From Ligustrum vulgare (taxonomy: Eukaryota > Streptophyta > Magnoliopsida > Lamiales > Oleaceae): DNA of 64,000 bases. Below are positions 54,450-64,000 of the stretch, one piece after another. Every line of letters starts with the position of its first letter. The stretch's first letter is position 1. The notes under the pieces were generated by a model. The model was not told the origin of the DNA and ran no database searches. It saw nothing but the letters and a program-made list of their open reading frames with translations. Location of the stretch: contig OY743180.1 in NCBI GenBank assembly GCA_963555705.1, positions 39,526,129 through 39,590,128 on the forward strand, given 5' to 3'. Made by a program: the position numbers and the translations under genes.

Positions 54450-56928
54450 ATGTTAAGAAGGACTAAGTCATTTGATTTGCTTCCTTTTGATACAGAAATT
54501 GAACGCACTTTTCGACAGAGGCGTAGACAACAGTTGGAAGCGAATCAACAAACAGACTTAGCCATGGCAGATGATAGGATTCAAGATAATCAGGGAAATC
54601 AACAAAATCTGCCAGCAGCTGTAAATGGACAGCAACAAAATCATGGAATGCGTGTTTTGCGAGACTACATGATTCCTCCTGTGGGGAACATTGGAACATG
54701 CATAGTACCTCCTGCAATCCAAGCTAACAATTTTGAGATCAAAACCTCTTTGATCTCACTGATCCAAAACTCATGTGTTTTCCATGGATTGCCGACTGAA
54801 GATCCTCATGCACATCTTCGATCCTTTTTGGAATTGTGTGAAATGCAGCACATGAATGGAGTTTCAGAAGATGCTGTGAAATTGAATTTATTTTCATTCT
54901 CTTTGGCAGACAAAGCTAAAACTTGGTTCTACACTTTGCCCCTACATACAATCACAACTTTTGAAATTATGAGTCAGAAATTTGTAGATAAATTTGTCCC
55001 ACCTGGCCGCATGTCAAAGCTAAGGCGTGAGATTTTATCATTCTGTCAACAACCTGGGGAATCAATTTTTGAGGCTTGGGAAAGGTTCAACGAGCTCATC
55101 GGACAGTGTCCTACACATGGAATCGCTGATTGGATACTAGTTCAAACATTCTACAATGGGCTGACAAATGAAAACAAGAAGTACGCCGACTCAGCAGCTG
55201 GAGGATCAGTAATGGATATGACATATGAAGAAGCTTCTGAGATTTTTGAGAAGATGGCTGCGAACAGTTACCAGTGGTACTCAGATAGATCTACACCAAA
55301 GTCTGAAGGAAGTTTGGAGTTAATGAGATTACAGCATTAAATGCTAAGCTGGATGCCTTAACAAGGAAAATCGACAGTATGGGTGTGCAGCCAGTGAATT
55401 CAGTTCATACAACTTTGTGTGATTTTTGTTTTGAAAATCACGCGATAAATTTCTGCCCACTTCAACAAAATCAATCAAACCCAGAGCAAGTCAATTTCAT
55501 GGGCAACAGGCAACAGGGTGGTCCTTATTCACAAACCTACAACCCAGAATGGAAGAACCACCCCAACTTCTCCTGGTCTAATAATCAAAATGTTCAGCAT
55601 CCGCCTGAATTTCAGCAACAGCAACAATCTCAAAAAAACATATCCGAAAACATAGAAGTGTTAATTCAGCTGGTCAAGAGTCAGAATGGTGAGATAATGA
55701 ATCAAGCTGCTGAAATAAAAAATTTGAAGAAACAGATGGGAGAGCTGGCAGCAAGCAGTTCAATAAGGCAGCCTGGACAGTTACCAAGCAACAATGAAAT
55801 GAACCCTCGTGAGCATGTTAATGCAATAACAACCAGAAGCGGGGTTCAGTTATCCGAAGTGAATGCAGAGGAATATGAAAAGCAGAAGAGCCAAAAGAAA
55901 GATGAGGTGGAAGAGGAAACAGGTGAAAAAGAACAGAGATCGACTCCTGAAGTTCAAGAAGAAGTTCGAGTTCGACCACCAGTCAAAGCTTATGTGCCCC
56001 CAGTTCCTTATCCACAACGATTGATAAAGCATAAGTTGGAGCAGCAGTTTGGAAAATTTTTGGAAATATTCAAGAAATTGTACATAAATATTCCTTTTGC
56101 CGAAACCTTGGCCCAAATGCCCCTCTACTTAAAGTTTATGAAGGAGATGCTGTCAAACAAAAGAAAGTTGGTTGATTTTGAGACAGTAGCACTGAGTGAG
56201 GAGTGGAGCGCCATACTTCAAAAGAAATTACCACAAAAATTGACCGATCCAGGGAGTTTCTCTATCCCTTGCACTATTGGTAATTTCACTTTTGATAATG
56301 TATTGTGTGACTTAGGGGCTAGTGTTAACCTAATGCCTTTGTCTGTATACAGGAAACTTGGTTTGGGGGAGCCTAAACCAACAAATATCACACTAAAACT
56401 TGCTAACAGGTCTATACAGTTTCCATATGGGATAGTGGAGAATGTGATTGTGAAAGTGGACAAGTTCTTCTTTCCAGTTGACTTTGTGATCCTTGATATG
56501 GAGGAGGACTCTCAGATGCCCTGATATTTGGAAGACCATTTCTTGCTACAGGGCGAGCTCTCATAGACATCGAAAAAGGGGAAATCATTTTTCGAGTCGA
56601 GCATGAACAAGTCAGTTTCAGCATCAAGCCAAGACAGAATCTCGAATATCTAAAGGAAAGTTGCTTCAAGGTGGAAGGAGTAATTCAGAAACCAGAAGAA
56701 AATGAGAAGCAAGGGATTAAGTTCGAGGAGGATCTAATCACAAAATATGAGTTCGTAAAGGAAAAAGATGGATGGAGGGACAAAAAGGAAGAAAAGCCGA
56801 ACATCCCTCAACACTTGGCTAAAAGTGAGGCTTTGGAATTCAAGAAAGTGAGAAAACGAATGGAGATATGCAAGGCAGGGAATTGCAAGAAATGCAAAGC
56901 CTCAAGAGGATCATTCAAGCCTCCATGA
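54450..56928 (+). pseudogene. Athila-like gag-protease with two frameshifts
   Basis: Frame one (54450-55340): MLRRTKSF, a Gln-rich stretch, then the gag capsid domain (about residues 95-260: LISLIQNSCVFHGLPTEDPH, LNLFSFSLADKAKTWFYTLP, FVDKFVPPGRMSKLRREI). A frameshift near 55315 moves homology (ITALNAKLDALTRKIDSM) into frame two (to 56524), with a zinc-knuckle-like CDFCFENHAINFC, a coiled coil, TTRSG and a retropepsin DLGASVNLMPLSVYRKLG. A second frameshift at 56520 leads to IFGRPFLATGRALIDIEKGE and a lysine-rich tail ending at 56928. Gag packages the RNA; the protease would cut gag-pol. With both shifts no full product is possible. Confidence 0.92.
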
Positions 56929-59900
56929 TAAAGAAGTGCAAAAAGTCGAGCTTTAGACTTAAAACGGAGCGCTTGTTGGGAGGCAACCCGACCTTTCTTC
57001 CCTTTCATTTATTACGCTTTCATAATTTATTTATTTGTTGAATTTTAGATATATGCATGGTAGGAAAATTGTTTGGGTGTTTTGCATGTTCATGTTAAGG
57101 ACACTTTTGCATGTTAGTCTATTATTGCATATTTAGTAATGTTTTTGGATTTTGCATGTTTACATTAGGCTAGGTGTCTATCGTCATTCCAAACTCACAC
57201 ACACTAGTTTGAATCATGATGTTAATGTTTGGAAAATCATCGCATCAATCATGAAGTGATTAGGGGGATAAAAACGATTTTGAAAATCAAAAATAGGAAA
57301 AAATTTCAGTACTACCGTGTACTAAGCGATCGCGTGCCAATAGGCTTCGGCGATCGCGACTTTGCATTAAAAAATCAACATATTTTTAAACCTTGAACCA
57401 CGCGATCGCGGGCACTCCAGCCAGGCGATCGCGTGGCTGTACTGAGAGTAAAATTGGCAGTTTAAGTGTTGTGCCTCATGTTTTCAATTTCAAACATTAT
57501 AAACTCGTTTTCTCTCCCCTAATCACCTCATATTTGATCTTACATTCTGTGTGCATGTCATCAACACCTAGTTGTATCAATATCATTGCTATTTCCCGCA
57601 TCCAAATCAATCAAAGGTATGTAATTCTTCACTTGAAACATACTTACTCAAATTTATGAAATTTTCTTTTAGATTTCGAATAATTGGAATTGTGAATTGT
57701 GAAGAAGGGGCTTAAGCTAGTTGTTGGAGTTTCTGATTTATGGTTTAGTAGAAAAAAAAATTTTGGGTTCATTCATGCCTCCAACCCTATGCATATCCAT
57801 TGATTTTTGCAATGCCCATATAGTGTTTGATGAAATGCCACAAAGACATTCTAGTGCTAATTTTAGACATCCTTCCGAGCATTTATCTTCATGATATGTT
57901 TCTCATTGATTATATGTGTGTAGTTCATGAATTAGTTCACTTCATTTCACAGAATTCATGAAAACAAATTTCGTACCATGGCAGCCTCAATGCAAGGCCA
58001 CTGCAGGCCATTGCACCTGAAAATCCACTCACGTCACCAACTTTGCCATAGTTTTACATGACCCTATAGAACTTTAAATGACCTAAATTTTTAATATGTT
58101 GTAGACCATGCTATGAACTTTAACATATCAAAATATGGCTCGGAAAAAGTTGTGTTTTTCGAGGTTATATCAAGGCTTGAATATGTGTGGTCTACCATTG
58201 TTGAAAATTAAAAAAATTGTGCTTTAACTTTAGTTTGGGGGTGTGGTACTGAACTTCCATTATTTCTTATTGGTGTTTATGACTTCTGATGTTAATTATT
58301 TCTTATTTGCAGGGAAAACACCAGTCAAAACACGCCAACCCAATTTGAACAATACAAACAAAGGATCGATTCATCCAATGCAGTGCAACAGGGAGCTTCA
58401 AAGAAATACATCCATTACATTTGGGAAGTTCTCGTTCTCTCTTCGTTGTCTTGTATTACATTTTTAGATCTTTTTGACAAATATTGAGGACAATGTTTAT
58501 TTCTAGTTTGGGGGTGGAATCTCACACTTAAAAAAAAATTGCTTCCATAGTCATGATATTCATTCTATGCCTCCATTCGATTTTATTGGGATTAAAAAAA
58601 AAAATTGAAAACATTGTTAACATATTTATTGCCTAGGATATAGTATGAATCAATTTGTGCTTATGTTTGAAAATTGGACAACATGAAAGTATGAACTTAT
58701 TTTTGAACTAGTTATGTTTTGTTAGATTCATATTTATTGCACACATAGCCAGTGTTGGATAATTGCTTGTGTGAGGGATGTTGTTTAATGCATGTGGGGC
58801 AAAGTTTTATGCAATTTGAACTTAGGAATGACTCAAAAAGCCCTGAACTTAGATCGTTAGACATCTCACCCCTAAATTAGAACCAATCATGCTAAAAGGC
58901 AAGTTTGGGGGTAAAATGGTTGGAATTTGTGTGTATTGACGGGTTGGAGGTCTGTGGTTCTTGGTTTTTCACTTTAGTCATTGTAGTTTGGTCAACTGGT
59001 ATAAACCATTTCCAGCATAAAAACAGAAAAATGCTGAAGGTCTTATTCTGCTCTTCAAATGCCTTTTTGACTCTAGTAAGTAAGTCCGAGGGGTCTTTCA
59101 AACCTGGTGCCCTAAAGCCAACTGGCTTGGGAGTCATCGACCTAAAGCTCGCTACATAGGTCAATTAGAAAGCAAGTACGGAGAGTGGACTTACACATAA
59201 GACATTATAACATCTTTAACTTTTCTCTTTAAGCCTTTATGACTCGGGCAAGTACGTCTGAGGGGTTCTTTGAACCTGGTACCCTAAAGCCAACTGGTTT
59301 GGGAGTTTCCAATCTGAAAGCCCGCTACAGGGGTCATATAGAAAGCAAGTATGAAAAGTTCTGCACAAAGATGGTAAAAGACATGGACAATCAAAAGAAA
59401 AGGTCATCCAATAAAAAAAATAAAAAAATTATTGTATGGTATAAGCTTTGTTGACTGAGCTGTAGTGGTTAAGGTTGTAGAATTGGGGTCTACTTTCTTT
59501 TGATTTGTCATGCACGTATATTTCTGATTCAGACTACCTTGTGTAGAAAAAGCAAAGAATATTTTTTAGAACCCACATAGATAGAAATCCGGGATATGTG
59601 AGAGAAAAGCAGAAAGTGGTGATCATCAATGAGCTTTGAAAGGAATTTTATTAAAAATCATAGATTGACCACATGGGATTCGGGCTTGATTATGCATAAT
59701 GAGCCACACAGTGTTGAGCACATATTTTGCATAAGTATGCGTTTGACATTGGCTACTCACACACACACTTAAAAATCTGGCAAATATAACTAGAAAATTA
59801 TTTTGCATTGTTGTTCATGACTCTTGCTTAAAGCTTGAATTGATTTGGAGTATGGAGGCATATGGTAAACATGTTGACACAACAAAAATATTTGATAGTT

Positions 59901-59935
59901 TAGTTTACATTGTTCGAGGACGAACAATAGTTCTA
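56929..59935 (+). other. Long non-coding 3' region of the Athila-like element
   Basis: 'agcgcttgttgggaggcaacccgacc' (56973-56998) is the conserved block found after gag-pol in Athila relatives, so pol has been deleted upstream of it. Four GCGATCGC motifs lie at 57327-57435. AGTTTGGGGGT polypurine-like motifs occur at about 58231, 58505 and 58903. A pair of 100-bp direct repeats is at 59078-59350. No env-like frame was recognised. Confidence 0.7.
59078..59350 (+). repeat. Direct repeat of about 100 bp
   Basis: AAGTCCGAGGGGTCTTTCAA... at 59082 and ACGTCTGAGGGGTTCTTTGA... at 59251 share 'cctggt.ccctaaagccaactgg.ttgggagt' and 'agaaagcaagta', 169 bp apart. Related sequence is common in the 3' part of Athila elements. 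Confidence 0.75.
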
Positions 59936-59948
59936 GTTTAGGGGTATT
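59936..59948 (+). other. Polypurine tract of the Athila-like element
   Basis: GAGGACGAACAATAGTTCTA precedes GTTTAGGGGTATT, which abuts the 3' LTR (TGATAAG). Confidence 0.65.
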
Positions 59949-61461
59949 TGATAAGTGTATTTTATACACTTATTTGTATATCTAAATTAGGTGTAATTAT
60001 TGTCGTTTTGGAATATTTGCTATTTAATTTGTGTTTATCGTTCACTTTTCAGAAAATATCCCAAAAAATGAAGAATGATGAAATCAATGGAAAAATGACA
60101 CAATTGGATGTTAATTGGAGCTAAATTGGACAAGTGAGGAGTTTGTGACAACAACCGGGAAACATACGTGGTGCCAAAGTGAAGAAATCAAAGGCTGGAG
60201 GAACGAATTGAAGGATATGAGAGCTTAAATGGGCAAATCAAGAAGAAGATAAAGTTTGGGGACTAAATTGCAACAATTGAAAGTTGAGGATTGAAGTTGC
60301 AATTAAAAGTCAGGGACTAAATTGTACATCCGAGAAAAGAGGAAGTCGCGATCGCTGGATACGTTCCACGCGATCGCGAGATGGTGCAAATTCTTAACCC
60401 GAGAGTTTTTAACGTCTACCACGCGATCGCCAGAGGTTCTACCACGCGATCGCGCGGTTGTCCGACTAGGCCGCAGATCAGATTTTTCTCGCGATTTTTA
60501 ACAGACTTTGGGCTTTCTGACCTAGGTTTTCTCCAAAACCTATATATACAACATAAGAGGCACAAAAATCAGACATTTGCCTCTCCATAGAACGAGCTAC
60601 AATAGAGAATTCAACATCAAATTCTTGGAGAATCAAGCATTGCAAATGCGCGTGAATTGAAGATAATTGAAGAATCAAAACTTGGTGCAAGATTTCCATT
60701 CTTTATATTATCTTTAATGAACGTTAATTTTTATTGTTTTTGTTATTCATTGATGATGTATAACTAAATTCTATGTTGGAATGAACGATGTAGCCTAGTC
60801 ATATTATTTTAATTCCATATTCTTTGTTTTAACGCTTTGATGCATGTGTTGATTTATTATTGCATTTAATGTGTGAATGAACTGGCCATTTGTTCATGAT
60901 TTATTGAGTTATTTCCATAATCCGAGATGTGAGTTAATAATTTAGAACGTGGTAATAAATCCAGTAATTGAACAAGAAATAGAGATATACTCGTGTTATT
61001 ATTGCGGTCGTGTGTGAATTCTTGTGTGTTATGCATCTAAATAAGGAATATTCGGACCCTCTGTAGAGATACATGGTTGACTTATTTAGGTAGAATTGAT
61101 TTAAACTCGAGAGAGGAATTTCAATTTAAAATAGTGAATTCGACCGAATGCATAATTAGGAAATAAAACTTGAATTGGAGTTAATATAATTGGTTAGGTG
61201 AAATCGGGATTCCCAACTACTTTACAATCGTATTTAAAAACAAAAGCAATTTCGCAATTTTATTTCTTTAGTTTAATTCTTTAGTTTTAGCTAACAATCT
61301 CAAACAAATTCGCCCGTTCAAATAGAGTTAGGAACTAACATATTTCGGTACTTAATAGCAGTTCTCGTGGGACAATAATCCGGACTCTTAGGTCCACTTT
61401 ATTAATTCTCACGACCCGTGCACTTGCGGGGATATCTTGCATCGCGAGATATTAGTGAACA
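59949..61461 (+). repeat. 3' LTR of the Athila-like element
   Basis: 1513 bp, TGATAAG...GTGAACA; same length as the 5' LTR. Differences are mostly C/T and G/A transitions, several at CG sites. Confidence 0.93.
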
Positions 61462-61515
61462 TGCCACTTCAGAGATTTAGCCAAGATGAGGTCATCCCAC
61501 TTTAGAGATTTAGTC
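61462..61515 (+). repeat. 33-bp tandem array, right part
   Basis: About one and a half further units (CACTTCAGAGATTTAGCCAA...GAGGTCATCCCACTTTAGAG), showing that the Athila-like element split the array. Confidence 0.85.
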
Positions 61516-61923
61516 TGACCAACAAAAAGCAATCAAATGGACCAAAAATATTTTCGATTTCCATGGAATTGACCCCAATAAAACATACCCTTGATTCCCA
61601 TTGGAGTAACAAATTATATGTGCATTTTCAATTGGAAAAATTGACATTTGACACAAGAATTTTCATCTATTTTCCCAAACATCAAATGTTATTTCAATCG
61701 TGCACCGTAAGGATTAATGTGCAATGTCGAAAACTTATTTTTAATTTTTACTTCTTTGAAGGCCAGATCATCAAAGGTCACAAAAATGATATTGTTCACC
61801 TAAATATGATCCAAAATAACCATTCATGTCAAGATATCCGTCATACACTAAATAAAATTTGCCTACACATAAAAATACACAATATCTAATTCAAATATTT
61901 AAAAAATAAAAATCAATACAAAT
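61516..61923. other. AT-rich intergenic stretch
   Basis: No recognised gene; a 108-codon open frame at 61563-61889 has no domain, no promoter and ordinary non-coding composition. Confidence 0.45.
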
Positions 61924-61926
61924 TAA

Positions 61927-62090
61927 GCGTGTGTTCGATAAAGTGTAAAAAATAGTTTATAAATACACAATTTCCCAAATTACTTTTTAACCACACACAT
62001 TCTCTCTCTCCAATTTTCAATGACTGTCATTTACCTCAAAATCATAAATAAATAAGTTTATAAATCAAATAGTGTTACCAAACAACACCT
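61927..62090. mobile_element. Tourist-like MITE, 164 bp
   Basis: Left end GCGTGTGTTCGATAA, right end (inward) AGGTGTTGTTTGGTAA, flanked by TAA at 61924-61926 and 62091-62093. Non-coding. Confidence 0.6.
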
Positions 62091-62385
62091 TAATAATAGA
62101 AAAACGCAAACATCTTGTAAATAATTGTTCTTGATTCACAAACTTTCAAGTGGATGAGGAAAATTAAGGTCATATTCTCTTTACTGTTTACAAGTCATTT
62201 TCTGTTTCCATTTTTCGCAACAACTAAAACGTGTTCTCTTCCCCATTTTTAAAAATGCATTTTGAATAACATAAAGGAAAATTGTAAAGGTAATTCAAAA
62301 CGTGTAAAAAGTTGTTTTGATCATTTTTAATTATAAAAACACAACACATCAAAAATGCGGAAAACATTACCTTTAATTAAAATGC

Positions 62386-62500
62386 TTGTAGCTCAGTTGC
62401 TATGGTCTTAGTATTTAGGAAAGGTTGGCAGTTCTAATCCGAGTCAAAGGTAGTTTTGGACAAATTGTTTATTTTATTTTTTTTAAGATGAAGACTTAAA
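62386..62500 (+). mobile_element. Possible tRNA-derived SINE
   Basis: TTGTAGCTCAGTTGCTATGG resembles an RNA polymerase III A box (TAGCTCAGTTGG) and GGCAGTTCTAATCCGAG about 40 bp later a B box (GGTTCGAATCC). It does not fold as a full tRNA. It is followed by a T/A-rich tail. Target duplications were not identified. Confidence 0.35.
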
Positions 62501-63065
62501 AAATCTTTTTAAATGGAACATTCATCATGAAGATTCAAACCCAAGTGCCCTGCTTGGAATTTCAACAAGTAAACCAAATGTTCATTAACTCTTGTTTGGT
62601 TTCTTGGTCAACAAAACTACATATATCCCTGCTCTTGTTTGGTAAACTACATGTCTGTGTATAGACATGTATATATATATATATTAACTTTATCTATTTT
62701 TGTAATATTTTTCAAGTCATTATTAAATTAGTCCAGTAAAAAATTAGATAATCTAATTTTTCATAATATAGAGTATATCTTTAAAAAATAAAAATAAAAT
62801 ATTATAATTTAGTTCAGCAATACTGTAATAATTATAAATTGATTTATTTATATTTTTGAGGTAAAATACGTTATTAAAAAGTGAAGAGATAAAATATATG
62901 TAATTAAAAAGTGGTTTGAAAAATTATGTTAATTATAAATTGGTTTATAAATTGTAATGATTACTTTAAAGAAAATAGGTTTAATCCACGAGTAAATTAA
63001 TTAAAAATAGTCAAAATATTATTTCGCAAAATTTCAAACATAACATGTTTTTCATTTTTCATTTT

Positions 63066-63100
<35 letters not shown>

Positions 63101-63313
63101 GAAATGCCAAACTAAACGTGTTTTCAATAACTTTGAAAAAAGAAAATGAAAACTTAAAATATTTTCAAAAATAAAAAAATAAATAAAATACAATTAGAAT
63201 GCCACATAAGTGTTTCTCTTTGTAAAGCTTCTAAGAAAATACGTATAGCAAGAACAACGTCATTCTATCAGTGTTCTAAAATACGGGAATAAACGCCGCC
63301 TAGGCCCGCATTT

Positions 63314-63347
63314 GGGCAATGCGTGAGGAAAACTCCTCGCATTACCC
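63314..63347. repeat. Near-perfect hairpin
   Basis: GGGCAATGCG and GAGGA pair with TCCTC and CGCATTACCC around an AAAC loop, with one mismatch and a one-base bulge. Confidence 0.65.
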
Positions 63348-63708
63348 ATATGCGTGGAATAATGATTTTTACTAAATATAAATCGAAAAAATCAGTAATT
63401 AATGGTCAAGAACCAATAATAAATCGTTACTTTTCCAATTCAATCAGTTATAAACTAATTGAACCAGTGTTATTTAAATAAATAAAATAAAATAAAAAAT
63501 TATACTCAGGGGCTGCATGTAAACGTATGCAATCTCTTTGCAAACTTAATTCAGGTTAGCACTGAATAGCCTATTTATAAGGGTAATAGGTGTTCTCATC
63601 CCACATCAACATCTGATGTGTGATGGGAACTGATAGACTTTTTCTTTCTTGCTTTCTTTTTAAATTGTTTTGCTTCCTTTTTTCTTTTCTTTTTTTTATT
63701 GTTTTTAT

Positions 63709-63961
63709 CAATGTTGTCAAAACCCGGCCCGACTGGTCAACCCGGAACCCTGCGACCCAGTCCAAAATCCGGGTCGGGTGACCCCACAATTCCATTTTGG
63801 TTGAACTCAGTCAAAAACCTGGGTTGACCCGGTAAACCGGGACCAGGTTGACCCGGATTTTAGTTTTTTTTTTTTAATTTATGATTTATTTATTTTTTAA
63901 AATATACCCTTAACACAATTCCTCGACCGGGGCGATGATCGGACCGGGTTTCAAAACATTG
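63709..63961. mobile_element. hAT-type MITE, 253 bp
   Basis: Left CAATGTTGTCAAAACCCGGC and right (inward) CAATGTTTTGAAACCCGGTC form the terminal inverted repeats. Flanks GTTTTTAT (63701-63708) and GTTTTTAC (63962-63969) match at 7 of 8 bases, fitting an 8-bp hAT duplication. The interior is made of CCCGG/GGGTC-rich blocks. Confidence 0.75.
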
Positions 63962-64000
63962 GTTTTTACTTATAATTATTTGTTTGACTTTTCTCTCAAA

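Larger units (their letters stand above)
52786..61461 (+). mobile_element. Athila-like LTR retrotransposon, gag-protease only
   Basis: 8676 bp with a perfect 5-bp duplication TGCCA (52781-52785, 61462-61466). Both LTRs are exactly 1513 bp; I counted about 33 substitutions and no indel, near 98% identity. The interior has primer site, gag, zinc knuckle and protease, but no reverse transcriptase, RNase H or integrase. A long non-coding 3' region with Athila-like motifs follows. It needs enzymes from elsewhere to move. Confidence 0.93.
62094..63708. other. AT-rich region with repeat debris
   Basis: Contains the tRNA-like candidate (listed), (TA)n at about 62661-62682, a poly(T) run at 63069-63100, and sequence resembling the MITE-like piece near 43.8 kb (62195-62290; 63080-63150 in inverse). 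No gene. Confidence 0.45.

Noticed and set aside
61563..61889. 108-codon frame
   Set aside because: No recognised domain, start context or splice support; AT-rich intergenic composition.
62386..62460. Functional tRNA gene
   Set aside because: A- and B-box-like sequences are present but acceptor, D, anticodon and T stems cannot be formed together.

Overview
This is a transposon-dominated stretch of a plant nuclear genome, most likely a eudicot. It is AT-rich, carries plant-type LTR retrotransposons (copia, Ty3, Athila-like), a CACTA (En/Spm), a MULE, hAT elements and Tourist-like MITEs, and has one obvious intact host gene: a single-exon ZAT10-type C2H2 zinc-finger repressor at 13309-13989. 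The species cannot be fixed from the sequence alone.

Left part (1-17.9 kb). A plus-strand Ty3 remnant (gag zinc knuckle and protease, then a polypurine tract and LTR ending at 3314) appears to sit inside the gag of an older minus-strand Athila-like element, whose primer site and 5' LTR follow (3315-5073). A complete but internally deleted minus-strand copia element lies at 5785-9078 with a perfect 5-bp target duplication (CTTTC); a second, decayed copia remnant lies at 9673-11150. Then come ZAT10, a FAR1/FRS-like pseudogene between two 169-bp direct repeats, and a small MITE.

Middle part (17.9-27.1 kb). A degenerate MULE carries a broken MuDR-type transposase on the plus strand and, on the minus strand, a degenerate DUF1985 gene of the kind normally joined to an Ulp1 peptidase, plus a captured proline-rich fragment. 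It seems to have landed in a Tourist-like MITE.

Right part (27.5-61.5 kb). This is a nested stack. A 'putative gypsy type transposon' gene starts near 28080 and resumes at 49190. It is split by an 820-bp hAT element and by a CACTA element that begins at 29485 and has lost its 3' terminus. The CACTA transposase gene is split in turn by a 9.1-kb LTR retrotransposon derivative (34305-43428, TSD TGGTT) with near-identical 2.4-kb LTRs. The 3' region of the outer element is an 86-bp degenerate tandem array (holding a second hAT element) followed by a 33-bp array, which holds an 8.7-kb Athila-like element (52786-61461, TSD TGCCA, equal 1513-bp LTRs) with gag-protease but no polymerase.

The most interesting object is the retrotransposon at 34305-43428. 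It has no gag or pol. Its interior carries, antisense to the element, an intact intronless LOG-like cytokinin-activating enzyme gene (217 codons) and, 310 bp upstream of it, a basic cysteine-rich reading frame that resembles the nucleic-acid-binding protein of Betaflexiviridae (an RNA plant virus family), broken by one in-frame stop. Three hairpin-bearing repeats follow the LOG stop codon. Because the LTRs differ only by one unit of a 49-bp tandem repeat as far as I can see by eye, the insertion looks very recent, so this may be a family that has recently moved a host hormone gene and a virus-derived gene together.

The right edge (61.5-64 kb) holds two MITEs, a tRNA-like SINE candidate and simple repeats.
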